From NCBI GenBank assembly GCA_029582165.1, contig CM055875.1, positions 24,807,144-24,871,143 of the forward strand: a stretch of DNA of 64,000 bases. Direction: 5' to 3'. The position numbers and the translations under genes were made by a program. The DNA comes from Portulaca oleracea. Taxonomy: Eukaryota; Streptophyta; Magnoliopsida; Caryophyllales; Portulacaceae. Below the pieces are notes generated by a model, which was not told where the DNA came from, searched no databases, and saw only the letters and a program-made list of their open reading frames with translations. This document shows, in pieces, positions 9,377-20,752 of the stretch; positions within the stretch are counted from its first letter, which is position 1, and each line of letters begins with the position of its first letter.

Positions 9377-10250
9377 GGCTTTTGCAAGCATATTGCTTCA
9401 ATCTCGTCCGTCACAAACATAAGGCTCATATATGTAACAAACCTTAGACCACCTAATCCTTCGTGGACATAATTTGCAATTGAACTGGGTATCTTCCACT
9501 CCCAGTTCTTTCCCCACGGTGCCCAACACCTCAAATAGCGTCAGTTTGGCAAGCAAGCATGAAACACAAGCGCAAAACACTGCACAGTCATAATGGCTTA
9601 GAAGCACCAACACCAAACACCGCAACTACGAACTTGGCAAAGGCAAGTCTCACCTAGACAAGACATGGGATCGTCAGATGAACCTCCATTTCCTCTGCAA
9701 TGATTATGAATTATGTATAACTAACACATTGGCCAATGGCCAAGACTCGAGAGTAGGATAATTGGACAAAGGAAATTAAACGAGTTCTCCATAACCCTTA
9801 AGCCAAAAGACAAATTTCTTATAAGCATCAGGCCAAACTCCCCAAACCATCAGCGTCACAACAGAACCTTCTTTGGTTCTTACTGAAAGAAACAGGAAAT
9901 CTTGGTGCAAAAAAACTGGCAATGCGTACAAAGTACAAACACAACGAAGCACCAAACACCATGCCAAAGCTCTTGAACGTTGGCAAGTAATTGGTTTGAC
10001 AGCTTCAAAATTTTGCCTCTCCTGATAAAATAGTTGAATAAATTGAAGACAAACTGAATCATACTGTTCTATCAAAGAGTATCTCCTTCTTAAGACAAAG
10101 AGACAATATTAATCTTCTGCTTGATTTTGCCAAGATGATTGATTGTCTTCGAGCTAGCTGACACTATTTTGTATAGATGTAAGAAAGAACAAACAATCAC
10201 AGTAGAACAGTGTCAGAAGCAAACTTCATCTGATTCACATAGTTAAATTT
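9377..10250. other. Intergenic stretch with no recognised gene
   Basis: Short open frames occur on both strands but none shows a recognisable domain, and composition is unremarkable. It may include 3' flanking sequence of the PRA1 gene to the right. Confidence 0.4.
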
Positions 10251-10448
10251 TATCCCATTTCTTACAAAATTCCAGTGTACAAAACAACATAAGAATTCCC
10301 GATTCAATACAATCCGAAGAAACCAGCATCAACCAACACCTACAACACGAATACAATCACGCAGTCTCGACTAAATTCTACCCTTTTCCTTTCCATCAAA
10401 TTCAAGAATCCATGGAATTTACATTGTTTCAAACCTAACAAATTGATA
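10250..10448 (-). other. Probable 3' UTR of the PRA1 gene
   Basis: Non-coding, T-rich on the minus strand, immediately after the stop codon. The exact polyadenylation site is not visible. Confidence 0.35.
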
Positions 10449-11084
10449 TCAAACAACCCTCCTAGTGGGTCTCAAAGGCTGACCTTCTTCAACAACGGAA
10501 GCCAACCCACCTTCAACGGCATCATCTTCACTTAAGAACAAGTCATCAATGCCCCTAAATGCAGCGTGTAATCCCACCAGGACAACCGCAACCGCCAATG
10601 AAATCAAAACATTGAAGCCGACCTGAGTAAGAACGAGGGCCAAAATGGTAAGTAGACCCAAAAGAGCGAGCAGCCATCGATCATCGAGCGTCCGATGGAA
10701 GACGACAATGGGCGTATCCCTGAAGAAGTAGAGGAATACCCAGAGAAGAAATATGAGCAAGAAGACGATCATAGAGATGGGGTGCCATAGTAGAGATAAG
10801 AAGACGATGATGAGGACAACAAGGGAGTAGTTGTAACGGAAGTAGTTGAGGTTGCGACGGATTCGGGCTATGGTGTCGGAGTAGGAGGCCGGGAGAGAGA
10901 CTGAGGAGATAGAGAGGAATTCTTTCCATGGGCGGCGGTACGATATTAGAAATCGGGCTTGACGGGTGGCGCGTGTTGTGAACGTGTCATCGGAAGAGGC
11001 GACGGGGGTGGAGAAGGGGGAGGGTGTTGTGGCGGTGGAAGGGCTGGAAATTGTGCCGTAATTGGCGGTAGGATTCGTCGACAT
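10449..11084 (-). CDS. PRA1 family protein (prenylated Rab acceptor, PRA1.F-like)
   Basis: A single exon encodes 211 residues. A Ser/Thr-rich N terminus precedes the PRA1 core (about 45-190): RPWKEFLSI, then RIRRNLNYFRYNYSLVVL, then two close pairs of hydrophobic helices (about 86-121 and 136-173) separated by FRDTPIVVF and DDRWLLA. The tail DDLFLSEDDAVEGG is acidic. The YFR-N-Y and LLWHP motifs and the acidic DDLF(L/D) tail fit the plant PRA1.F subgroup. PRA1 proteins act in the ER/Golgi early secretory pathway, interacting with Rab GTPases. The start is the first in-frame ATG, directly downstream of a long CT-rich leader. Intronless structure is usual for plant PRA1 genes. Confidence 0.93.
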   Translation of the reverse strand: MSTNPTANYGTISSPSTATTPSPFSTPVASSDDTFTTRATRQARFLISYRRPWKEFLSISSVSLPASYSDTIARIRRNLNYFRYNYSLVVLIIVFLSLLWHPISMIVFLLIFLLWVFLYFFRDTPIVVFHRTLDDRWLLALLGLLTILALVLTQVGFNVLISLAVAVVLVGLHAAFRGIDDLFLSEDDAVEGGLASVVEEGQPLRPTRRVV

Positions 11085-11100
11085 CGCTATTTGCTAAATG

Positions 11101-11113
11101 GTGAGAGAGAGAG

Positions 11114-11154
<41 letters not shown>
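11101..11154 (-). promoter_or_regulatory. (CT)n tract in the PRA1 5' leader
   Basis: The plus strand is (GA)n, so the PRA1 transcript strand is (CT)n starting about 17 bases before the ATG. GA/CT repeats at this position are common in plant 5' UTRs and bind BPC/BBR GAGA-factor proteins. Length polymorphism is likely. Confidence 0.6.
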
Positions 11155-11156
<2 letters not shown>

Positions 11157-11380
11157 GTTGAGGTGAGCTCCAAAATCTGATGCTACTCTGAATCTCTGAT
11201 AGTGCTGGAGTAGGCCATACTCTGGACTCTAGATGGGCCTCCAAAATCTAAGTTGGGTAATCAGAAAGAAATGGATATTGGTCTTCGGCCCAAAACTTTG
11301 TAGAAACTACGACCTTACTTTCTCTTTTCTTTATTCTTTTTTCTTTTTCATTGACGACACGACTCTTAAAATGTTACATA

Positions 11381-11902
11381 TTGTTCGGTTGAGTGTGATG
11401 TAATGGAGTTATAATACAATAAACTATGTAATGTAATCAATTATACAATATAATGTAAAAGTTATAACATTAATATATTTGGTTATTTAAAATAGAAAAT
11501 ATGTATGTAATCACATATGTGATAAATTAATTATATTTATTTATACAAGTTTGTGTGTTCACGTGAGTGTGAGTGTGAGTGTGAGTGTCAATGTAATAAG
11601 TGCTTGCACAAGCTAGAAAGAGAGACAGAGAGAGAGACGGGTATGCAAAAAAGATAGAGCAAAAATAATTGAATAATGAAATATTATAACAATATATAAG
11701 CTATATATGGTAATGAGATGACATTTTTTACATTGTAATCAAAATAACATAGGTAAGTGAGTGTTATCATAATTACATTACTAGTTATTTTGATTTAGAA
11801 TGTAATTTTTATTACAATTCTCAAATTGTAACCAAACATCGTAATGCAAATAATAATGTTATTGCGATTACATTACATGATTAATTACATCCAACCAAAC
11901 AA
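11381..11902. mobile_element. Candidate MITE, ~520 bp
   Basis: The left end TTGTTCGGTTG and the right end CCAACCAAACAA are imperfect inverted repeats. Both are followed inward by repeated words such as TGTAAT(G/C) and GTAATGTAAT in inverted arrangement. The interior is AT-rich and non-coding. No clean target-site duplication was found, so the family is left open. Confidence 0.45.
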
Positions 11903-12480
11903 CCAACTAGTGTCTATTGACTCTATTGTTACAATAACGAGTGATAGGATCACATTGTCGATGAATTTTCCCAACATATCAAAAATATCATTAAATATTT
12001 ATCGATTAAGTTGTTGTCACTTAATTTGATAAAATTGTCAAACACTTTTAGCGACTTTAACAGGTTAAAATGCGAAAAAGCATTGTTTACCAATTGTACC
12101 CAAACATTAGAAGAGGGAAAAAAAAAGGAGGAAAATCTTGAAAATAAACTAAAACTCATTTTAACACAATTGGATATTAACCTTGAAAATAAGCATTGTT
12201 CGGCTCTGATCGAATTCAGGGTTTCTTTCTAAGTCTCCTTCTTCATCTTTCCATTTCATGTTTCTCCTTTTATGATCAAATGGTTGAGACAGTTGTTACT
12301 TTTACATATTCTGGAAAACTTGAGTCATTCCAATAATGTTTTATATCCCCACCCTTCAAACAACCCCAACTATGTTCATGTGTCTGAGTTTCTAAATGTA
12401 GAGAATTACAGTTACTAGAAATGCAATGAAAATAACTTAATAGTCAAGAACAAATTAGGTTTTATTCAAGACTCATATAT
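11903..12480. other. AT-rich stretch, no gene seen
   Basis: Only short shadow frames were found. No terminal repeats or domain-like reading frames were recognised. Confidence 0.4.
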
Positions 12481-12513
12481 GCATCGTGGTGCAGCTGCGA
12501 ATGCATTGATGTT

Positions 12514-12678
12514 GATCAATGGGATAGGTGTGATAAGATGGTACTTTCTTGGATTATGAATGTTGTCATGAAAGACATTGACCATAGCATTTTGTTCTTA
12601 GCTTCTGCTAGAGACATTTGCATTCAATTGGAACAGAGGTTCGAAGAATCTGATGGTACAAGGATGAAAGAACCCTAG
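12514..12678 (+). pseudogene. Ty1/copia Gag fragment
   Basis: The frame reads DQWDRCDKMVLSWIMNVV, then DIDHSILFLASARDI and LEQRFEESDGTRM, ending in TAG at 12676. This is the conserved core of plant copia Gag (UBN2/Retrotran_gag family: W-x-R-C-x-x-MV-SWI ... A-x-x-IW-x-L-x-x-RF). About 55 residues survive. No copia protease, integrase or RT was seen nearby. Confidence 0.75.
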
Positions 12679-13710
12679 GGGGTGAATAGGGTTATTGAGG
12701 AATCTACACTTTAGAAAATGAGGACGTTAAGACTAATCTTGACTTTCGTCAAGGTTCAATAATAGAATGAACCAGAAACTTTACTTTTATTGAATTGGGG
12801 AACCTAAGGACATTACAAGAATAGGATGAAACTAAATAAACTTGGCAACAAAGAAACCTAAGGTCCTTAATGCTGCTCACAGAAAGGAGATCACAAATCT
12901 TTCAAACTAGATCTCAGAAGAATTAACCTTCACCGGGGATATTGATGAGGGTTTCACTCATTGAAGAATTCACAATGGTTCTTCAGTTACAAATTTTGAA
13001 CAAACTCATCAGAACATCTTCTGGCTACAATCAACCTCACCAATTACACAATTGGTTACAACTCAGAAATTTTCTCACTAAAATTTCCTACTACACTTTG
13101 ATTTCTTCAACTTTGAATATTTTTTTTTTTTTGTTTTGTCTTCATCATGAGTTATTTTATACTCTTCCTTGCTGATTTCCTTCCTTATGCGCAGCAACAA
13201 CTATGTGCTTAATTTGATTTCAGTTTAGGGTCGCTCCAATCCATTTTCCTTTTTGAGTTCTTGATTTCGACTAGATTTTGGGAAGGCTTTCCAAAAATTA
13301 TCCACGGATTATTCTGCAAAGATTTTAGTGGAGAATTTAGGGCATCAAGCATATATTGCAAATCATGGAAAGAATTATACTTCCATAAGTAGAATAGCAA
13401 TTTTGACGCTTTCAACAAAACCATCCAGAGGTCCTCCAGTAGATGCAGTGTGAGGGCGTTGTAGGATTATGGTGTTGAGGATCGTGTACCTACAAGGAGG
13501 ATTCTACAATCTCCCCCTTTTTGTTTGAAAGACGAAATTGCAAGCAGAGCATATATATGATACCAGGACATGCATCATAGAGAGGGCAAAGGTATGCATA
13601 GAGTAATGATAGATGCAAGCATAGATATGGTCTGCAGTGTAGTATTAGTTACATGCCATAAAAGTTCTACCCCTTTTTGTCTTTCAGACAGAAAAGGAAA
13701 TAGGAGATCA
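12679..13710. other. Probable LTR-retrotransposon-derived non-coding DNA
   Basis: The stretch opens with CCCTAGGGGGTGAATAGGG and later contains TCTACAATCTCCCCCTTTTT (13502-13521). This pair of flanking motifs is frequent at the edges of plant copia-type LTR sequence. I could not define termini or a TSD, so this is only a likely LTR remnant. There is no ORF with a recognisable domain. Confidence 0.35.
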
Positions 13711-13821
13711 CAAAAAAAAATTTGGAAAAATAACAAAGAAAAGTAAATTGTTCACGAAAAGCAGAAAAAAAAAGTTTATGCAGAAGGAGGAGTCACATCA
13801 GGTGGTGCCTTGGTGTCTGAG

Positions 13822-16228
13822 TCAGAAGGGGAGTAGTTGTTGGGGACTTGGGTGTAGGAGGGCCTCAGCCTGCTTGACGACGCCGTCCTTGAGCGAGGCG
13901 GTAATGTTGTGGCAGATGGTTGTTCGGTCTCGTTCCGAGCCGATTTCTTCTCTTTTATAGGGTATTTTTGCTTGTCCTTAATAATTATTTTAGTAGTGTT
14001 ATTGTGTTTTTACTCTATTATTAGATTTTATAGCATTTTATTATTTTTGTTATTATTATTATTAATATGAATCAAAATTGTAAATATTAGAAATAAATAA
14101 AATGAAAACTTATTTCTAATCCTAAGTCTTCCTAATCTTTTTCCCAGCCCAATTTCCCCTTCTTCCATTTCTCCCTTTTCGGCCCAGCTGAATATCCAGC
14201 CCAATTCAAAACCCAAACCCGCCTAACCCACTACCCAGACCGCCAATCCTAATATCCTACCCAACTAAACCGCCCCATTAACCCTTCTATTTCACCTCAG
14301 CTGAATAACTCCCCCAAAACCCTAAAAATCTAATTCATCTTCATTTCCCCCTTTTTCCCCCTTTTCTTCCTCTTCGTCCCTCATCTCTCTCACAGTCTCT
14401 CATTCTCTCCTCTCTGTCTCTTTGCGCAGCCAAACACACCCCACCAAACCAACTTCAACCTCCACCATTTCATTCTCTCATCTTCTCATCTCGTTCATCT
14501 CTTCCATCTCATCTCTTCTTCTTCTCTTCCCTTTCTCATTTTCTCGCGAATTTCTCAGTCACTCACTCTCTTTCTCCTTTTGCAGATTCGGTTGATAACC
14601 AACGAAGAAGAGGTGCACACACCATCATCAACGCAGACCATCTTCTCTCTAACCATCGATTGCATCTACACCATCCAATTTGAAGTGGATCGACGGCTTT
14701 GATTTGAAGGGAGGAGTCGAATTCGACTATAAAAGGGGAAGAAGAGAGCCATTTGAAATGATCAATGGTTGATTTTGGGAGTGACGCCCCAAGAGCCACC
14801 ATCTAGGGTTAGAATTAGATTTAGGTTTAATTTATGTCTTTAATTCATGCTTTAAATTCCAGTTTTGAAACTTTATTTTCGCTTCCATTTTCAATCGATT
14901 TTGGGATTTTGGTTTTGTTAATGAGTTGTTCAGTTTTGATGTAATGTTCGAATGGTATTGGATTGTTCTTAATGTTTGATGAGTTTGTGTTTTGTTATTT
15001 GATTCGGGTTTTGGTTTGATTTGGTTGAATGCTTTGTTTCTGCTCGTTATGCCCCTGTTTGGTTTTTGGCTTCGGTTCTCTCTCGTCTTTCTCCTCTGAT
15101 TTTGTCTCTCTTTTCTTCCTCTGCTCGGTCAATGGGCAGTAGGGAGCTGGGTTGAGTTCTTTCCTTTCTTCCATATTCGGTCAGTAGTTATTTAGGTCAG
15201 TAGTAGTTGTTTTCTTTGATTTCTCTGTTTTCTTTGATTTCTTTTGTTTCCATATGTCTCAGTTAGTTTAGGGTTTCATTAGGATTATTAAGGTCTTTAG
15301 TAGGTTTAGCTTTAGGGTTTGGTTTTTGGACCTTCGTTTAGGTCAGATTAGGGTTCTCTTAGATTAGTTCTTAGGGTTGTGTTTAGAGTTTGTTTAGGTT
15401 TTCTGTTTCAAAAGTTTCTTAAGTTTTTATTAGATTAGCCACAAATTCAATCCAACTTTTAGTGAGGAGGAGGGCTAAGGGTCACAAATTCCACTCTCAA
15501 GTGGGAATTTGGGGATTCTTAGTAATCCAAGTCACAATTTTCTTGTTTGTTCGGGGGAAAATCAATTAGAAGTTGAAGATTCAAGTGAGGATTTAGTTCA
15601 TCGAAGGTATAATATCTTGTTCCTAATTTCCTTATTAGTTGTAGTTTTATTGCTTTCTTAATTTCATGCTTTTAATTGCTTTTATCTTTATTACTTTCTT
15701 TGATTCATGCCTATGTTAGATTTAAGAGCTTTATTTACATAATTTACCGCTTCCCGCATTGAGAAAAACCCCTTACACAAACCGATTACCTCAATCAAGC
15801 CTCACACCCATCCCTTAGATCGACAATCCTTACTTATAAAACCACAAAAATTACAACCGAACAATGAGCATGTTGGCCTTGAGAACCGCATTGATGTCCT
15901 TCATTTGTTGACATTCCGCCTGCAGTGCCCTAATCTCTATCTTGAAGAGATCAACCTGTCTCTAGAGGTCGTCGAAGGCGTCATTGGGTGCATAGCCGAG
16001 GACGAGGCTAAGGCTTGGCTTTCCGGCCACCTTCTCAGACCGGGTTTTCTCATGATTTGCATTAGGATTCCGGACCTTCTTCAAATTGTCTCTATTTTGC
16101 CTTTTTTGTGTGCATTTTTCCTCCACATGCATATTATTTCCAAAGGTACCTAAAAGGGAAGGAAAGTGATATAAAAATACTATATTTATTTGTGGAACTG
16201 AGGAAAATGCCAAGGGAAAATGATGCAT
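13822..16228 (-). pseudogene. Unidentified reading frame split by a solo LTR
   Basis: On the minus strand 16228-15864 encodes a Lys-rich then coiled-coil-like stretch (NRDNLKKV, then SEKVAGKPSL, then DLFKIEIRALQAECQQMKD, then NAVLKANML). Removing 13921-15863 plus one copy of the 5-base duplication lets the frame run on without a shift into CHNITASLKDGVV and end at a TGA (13822-13824). The gene therefore appears to pre-date the LTR insertion. One further in-frame TAG lies at about 15964-15966. It resembles the poorly characterised coiled-coil ORFs carried by plant retrotransposons, but I do not recognise the family. Confidence 0.5.
13921..15863 (+). mobile_element. Solo LTR (or LTR-like insertion), 1943 bp
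   Basis: It begins TGTTCGGT and ends ACCGAACA, a perfect 8-base terminal inverted repeat of TG...CA type. The flanks are ATGGT (13916-13920) and ATGAG (15864-15868), a decayed 5-base duplication (3 of 5). It interrupts an older reading frame exactly at this duplication. The interior is non-coding, pyrimidine-rich in the middle (14280-14580), and shares its 3' third with the block at 3010-3470. Orientation is inferred from similarity to other plant LTRs. Confidence 0.65.
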
Positions 16229-16830
16229 TTAGACTCAAAACCGAGCCTAAACACCCCCTCCTCCCGCATACACACACTCTCTCTCTCTCTCTTAGCCTTT
16301 TGCTCGTCCCGTGTAGAATAAAGCAAGGAACTACACTAAACAAACAAAAAAACACCTAACTCACTTTCGCAGTAATCGCAGATGCATTTAGCGTACGCAT
16401 CAAACCCTTTAAACCCTCGCAGTCGGGGTGGATGAGTGTGGTCTCGTGAGGGTTTATAGAAGCTATACCCACAAAAGCCAAAAGAAAGAAAAGAAAAAGG
16501 AGAAAAGGAAGTGAAAATCAAAACTTTTTTTTTTTACAAAAGAAAGGAAGAACTCATGATCGCAGTCATGCAAAAGTCACTCAAACAACGTTGTTGATCA
16601 ACCAAAAGTAGTTAATATATAATTATACATATGCCAAGACACTAGACTCGGGTCAGACAAATCTTTCAGATTTTCCACATCAACCTCGCCCAACGGGTTC
16701 CTTATGCGCAAGTGCAAGTGTCTCTAGTTTTACTTTCGGTTAAGTCAAGGCAAGACAATCAAGTCTCGGCTATTCAAGCATCCAAGCTCATTTTCATTAG
16801 TTATTAACCGATATACGTCACCCCTCCCTA
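16229..16830. other. Repeat-like non-coding DNA
   Basis: It contains a short (CT)n tract (16272-16292) and A-rich tracts, and has no domain-bearing ORF. It looks like retrotransposon untranslated sequence continuing from the disrupted frame on its left. Confidence 0.35.
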
Positions 16831-16911
16831 TTTAGTGTCGCCCAGTGGTGGAGCTAGAGGGGGGGTGGTGGGGGCCATGGCACCCCCATGCTCCAAGAAA
16901 CCTATGTATAT

Positions 16912-17027
16912 TGGAGACCATGCTCATTTGATATTTATCAAAGACGAAGTTAATGAATCCGACTTGCGTTTCAGGAAGTCCCGCATATGAAGGTATGGAG
17001 ACCATGCTCATTTGATATTTATCACCG
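16912..17027. repeat. Direct repeat of 28 bp, 84-bp spacing
   Basis: The block starting GGAGACCATGCTCATTTG is present at 16914-16941 and perfectly again at 16998-17025. Just upstream (16850-16890) is a G/C-rich CCAGTGGTGGAGCTAG ... GGCACCCCCA stretch, resembling the ends of some plant hAT-like elements. Confidence 0.7.
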
Positions 17028-17039
17028 GAACACAAAAAG

Positions 17040-17995
17040 AAAATGCAAAAAAAAAGACACTAATGTACATGCATGCAAGGGGACGTTGATTAAGTAAGTT
17101 GTCAATTAAAGCTCGTTGATGCATTCGATTGAATCAATGATGAACCCATGGGAATGATAATGATGATGTTAATGTCTTGGCGAGTCATTAAAAGTAACAA
17201 GGTGCAACTAAACGAATGTTTCATGTAACGATGATAATATGCAAACACAAGTGAAAGCCTTAAAGGGACTTTGTCCGACGGGTTTCACTAACTCGGCCCC
17301 AAAATGCTTAGCGCTATTATAGATGTTTATTTGCAAGATCTCTCCATACTTAGCCTAGTAATTTGTCCCGTGGTAGGTGTCGCCCCTAAACAGGACTAGC
17401 TGGGAGTTGAGGATGGAGTGTGCTACACAAGGTGGTGATCGGTTCGTGAGCAAGGACGTAACACCGGGAACTCCAAACAAGCTTTAACAATAAGCTATTA
17501 TAAATGAATGTAATAATTTGACTTTTGTATGGCCATGTATTTGCAAGATGTACTGTATAAGTATCATGTAACCAACTAACCAATAATGACCTTGCTAACC
17601 TATAGGAACATCTTGGAACCTCTTATAATCTTAGGCCCACTTCATGACTACAACAAGGGATGATGCCCCTCTGATCCCCAGAAGTAAAGATTTCTACCCA
17701 TCCTATGAAACCTGAACAAGTGACTTCAAGCGAGTAACTATCGGAGTTGTGAACCAAGCAGTATCGTAAAGGGAAATAGCCATGGTCGGCCCAAGCGAGG
17801 CTAGCTCTCTTATCATCCAAGGCAGGGTACGCTTTTGTTATTCAGGCTTCGAATAATTTAATTCTAGGCCCTAAGCAGCCCTAACAATGACATCACATAT
17901 TTAGTATTTTTCATCGCCTTTGTAACCAAACTCCCATAAATGGGATAACCCATAACCCATTACTAAATTGATGATGTACACAGATATCACACAGA
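17040..17995. other. No gene recognised
   Basis: Mixed-composition DNA with short unrelated frames. No terminal repeats were found. Confidence 0.35.
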
Positions 17996-17996
17996 A

Positions 17997-18000
<4 letters not shown>

Positions 18001-18039
<39 letters not shown>
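18001..18039. repeat. (TA)n tract flanking the foldback element (left)
   Basis: About 19 TA units directly abut the left end of the foldback element. Confidence 0.95.
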
Positions 18040-18040
<1 letters not shown>

Positions 18041-18041
<1 letters not shown>

Positions 18042-18525
18042 AAATTGGATTCTAATAATCCCTACTTTTACGAATTGTATGGCAATAATCCCTACTTTCA
18101 TTTGGTATTCTGGTGGTCCAAAAAAAATTAAAATTGTATTCTGGTAGGACCCCGCCGAGTCAAATGGTAGTGACTCGGTGGTTTGCTGACGTGTATTGGC
18201 GAGAGTGTGTTTGACCAAGAATTCAGACCACTAGAATAAAATCAACAATGAAATGGGACCACTAAAATACAATAAATATGTCAATGAGACTACTAGAATA
18301 CAATAACAATTTAAATGGGATCACTAGAATACAACTAAAATAATAATTTCTTAGTTAAACACACTCTCGTCGGTACACGTCAGCAAACCACCAAGTCACC
18401 ACCACTTGACTCGGTGGAGTCCCACCAGAATACAATTTTAATTTTTTTTTTTGACCACCAGAATACAAAATGAAAGTAGGGATTATTGTTATACAATTCG
18501 TAAAAGTAGGGATTATTAGAATCCA

Positions 18526-18530
<5 letters not shown>
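18041..18530. mobile_element. Foldback MITE with ~179-bp inverted repeats, inside (TA)n
   Basis: The left end GAAATTGGATTCTAATAATC is perfectly inverted at the right end, and near-perfect inversion continues through TACTTTTACGAATTGTAT, GTATTCTGGTGGTC and GTTTGCTGACGTGTA to about 18219 and back from 18354. The loop holds about four imperfect ~34-bp units with GACCACTAGAATACAAT. It is flanked on both sides by (TA)n, so a TA-type or 9-bp duplication cannot be distinguished. No coding capacity. Confidence 0.85.

Positions 18531-18582
<52 letters not shown>
18531..18582. repeat. (TA)n tract flanking the foldback element (right)
   Basis: About 25 TA units continue the microsatellite interrupted by the foldback element. 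Confidence 0.95.
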
Positions 18583-18585
<3 letters not shown>

Positions 18586-19522
18586 AAAGTAAGGGCAAGG
18601 AGGAATAAGACCTTTACTCACCCTCTTTAACTCCTTACCTTACCTCCCAAGTAGATCTTACAATCTATTTAGGAGGGGAGTTCAAATGGAGAGTAGGGGT
18701 TCATAGGAGTAAAGGAGGGTGAGAGTATGAGAGGGTTCATAAGAGTAAACTAGTTACCCCCGCTTGGGAGAACAATTTGGAGAGTTAATAAGAGTAAAAT
18801 GTTAATTGACATATTTTCCCTTTCATATTATATGTAATCTATAATAATATAAAAGTAATATATTCAAAATTTGAAATACTTAACCCAGAGTAATTGTAGG
18901 GGTTATCGACCAATTAGATTAAAGAAAAAAAAATCGATTTAAAAAATACAGTAAAAAATTCCCGCCCATGAAATCATAATAAAATCGTTTTAAAAAACTA
19001 ATAAACAAGAAGTCTAACCAGATTAAAAGTCTACCTTATCTAATTAAAAATCTAATTCTCAACCCAATTAGGAGTCTAACTCTCACCCAAATCTAATTAG
19101 GACTCTACCTCTCACCCAAATCTAATTAGGACTCTACCTCCCGACCTAATATATAAACATCGAAACATCTTTCATTCTCTTCCAATTTGTCAACTATTAA
19201 CATTTGCAGGAACAATTGAATTCTTGACAAACCTGCAAATACAAACAGGTTAGTGTTCGAGAAATACAATCAATTTGAAGCAACCATTAAATTCTTCCAT
19301 TTTCCCAAAAGGAAAATCCTCTCTCCATAATAATGTTTACGCAATAGTGTTACCCCTTGCTTTTCATCCAGCTCTGATGTGATTACTACTTCCTCTCCAT
19401 AATTTTTTTTTTTTTTTTTTGCAATTGCACGAGAGATTTGCAGTGAATGAGGATATGGTGTGAATTTTGGATGAATTTAGGGCTTGGAGTTAAAACTTGT
19501 GTAGAATTCGTACACGGAATTA

Positions 19523-19750
19523 GTGGCAAATTTTATGGTTTTAAAGTCCTATGAGCGTGTCACATCTGTGCTGAAGGAGTCGATATTGATCGGACATGAT
19601 AGTCAAGAGGTAATGGTCGGGTGTCCAACGATAGCGAGTGGTGATTTCATGAAAGAGAATATATCAATGGTTAGAGTTTTTCCTCCTTTTTTCAATTACG
19701 AGTTTCATTGTATTTTCAATTTGATTTCTCAGTTAAGATTTTTGTGTTGA
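19523..19750 (+). other. Possible captured fragment inside the Helitron
   Basis: An ATG frame of 75 codons (MANFMVLKSYERVTSVLKES at its start) lies between the two Helitron 5' ends, in DNA unlike either. After codon ~49 a GGTTAGAG-type splice donor occurs, and an acceptor-like CAAACAG lies at about 19813. I do not recognise a protein family. It may be host sequence captured by the Helitron or chance. Confidence 0.25.
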
Positions 19751-20752
19751 CTTAACTTTGTAATTCGGATGTTGAATCGTCATTATATCATGTCTTTTGA
19801 TGTATCAAACAGCGGAAGAAGATGTAAGCTTGAGATACCACAACGTACATCTCAAGTTATTGTATTGTTTATGTATAAACACCTTAAGTTGTTATTAATG
19901 TATCTCAACGGTGAATGTTGAGTTTGTGTTAATATAGTTATCCTTGAGTTTGTACTTTATACTTTTAATTTTTCACATGACATGTACCTTACTCATCAAT
20001 TACGATAGAATTGATATACTTCAGTTAACAAATTCATTTATAGTATATGGTTCTTTTATTTTCATTATTATGGATAGCTACCTACGAGGTTTTGAGTTGG
20101 ATTGTATTTTTTCTACTTGCAACTTATATGTTATGATATTGATTCGAAAATATCATTTATTTATATTTATTGTCACACTTTTTACAAGTAAGATATGTGC
20201 TATACAATCCTTGAAACAATCTATTTATATCTATAGTAATATAAAAATAATATATTCGAAATTTGAAATACTCAAGCCAGAGTGATTGTAGGGGTTATTG
20301 GCTAATCGTATTAAAGAAAAAAATCGATTTAAAGATACAGTGAAAAATTCCCGCCCATAAAATAATAATAAAAAAAATCGATTTTAAAAAAATAATAAAC
20401 AAGAAGTATAATCAGATTAAGAGTCTACTTATCTAATTAGAAATCTACTTCCCAACCCAATTTGGAGTCTAACTCTCACCCAAATCTAATTAGGACTCTA
20501 CCTCTCACTCAAATCTAATTAGGAGTCTACCTCCCAATCTAATATATAAATATCGAAACATCTTTCATTCTCTTTCAATCTGTCAAGTATTAACATTTGA
20601 AACAACCATTGAATTCTCGGCAAACGTGCAAATATAAGCAGGTTAGTTTTCGAAAAGTACTATCAGTATGTAATATGTACCACACCACAATTATTTATTT
20701 TTTAAAAAACAAAGATAATATATTTATTTTGTCTATTAAACTATTTAAATAC

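Noticed and set aside
9271..9534. 87-codon minus frame overlapping the tRNA
   Set aside because: It is antisense to tRNA-Leu and has no domain; the tRNA explains the sequence.
16832..17035. Minus frame with a repeated KYQMSMVS peptide
   Set aside because: It reflects the 28-bp direct DNA repeat, not a protein repeat under selection.
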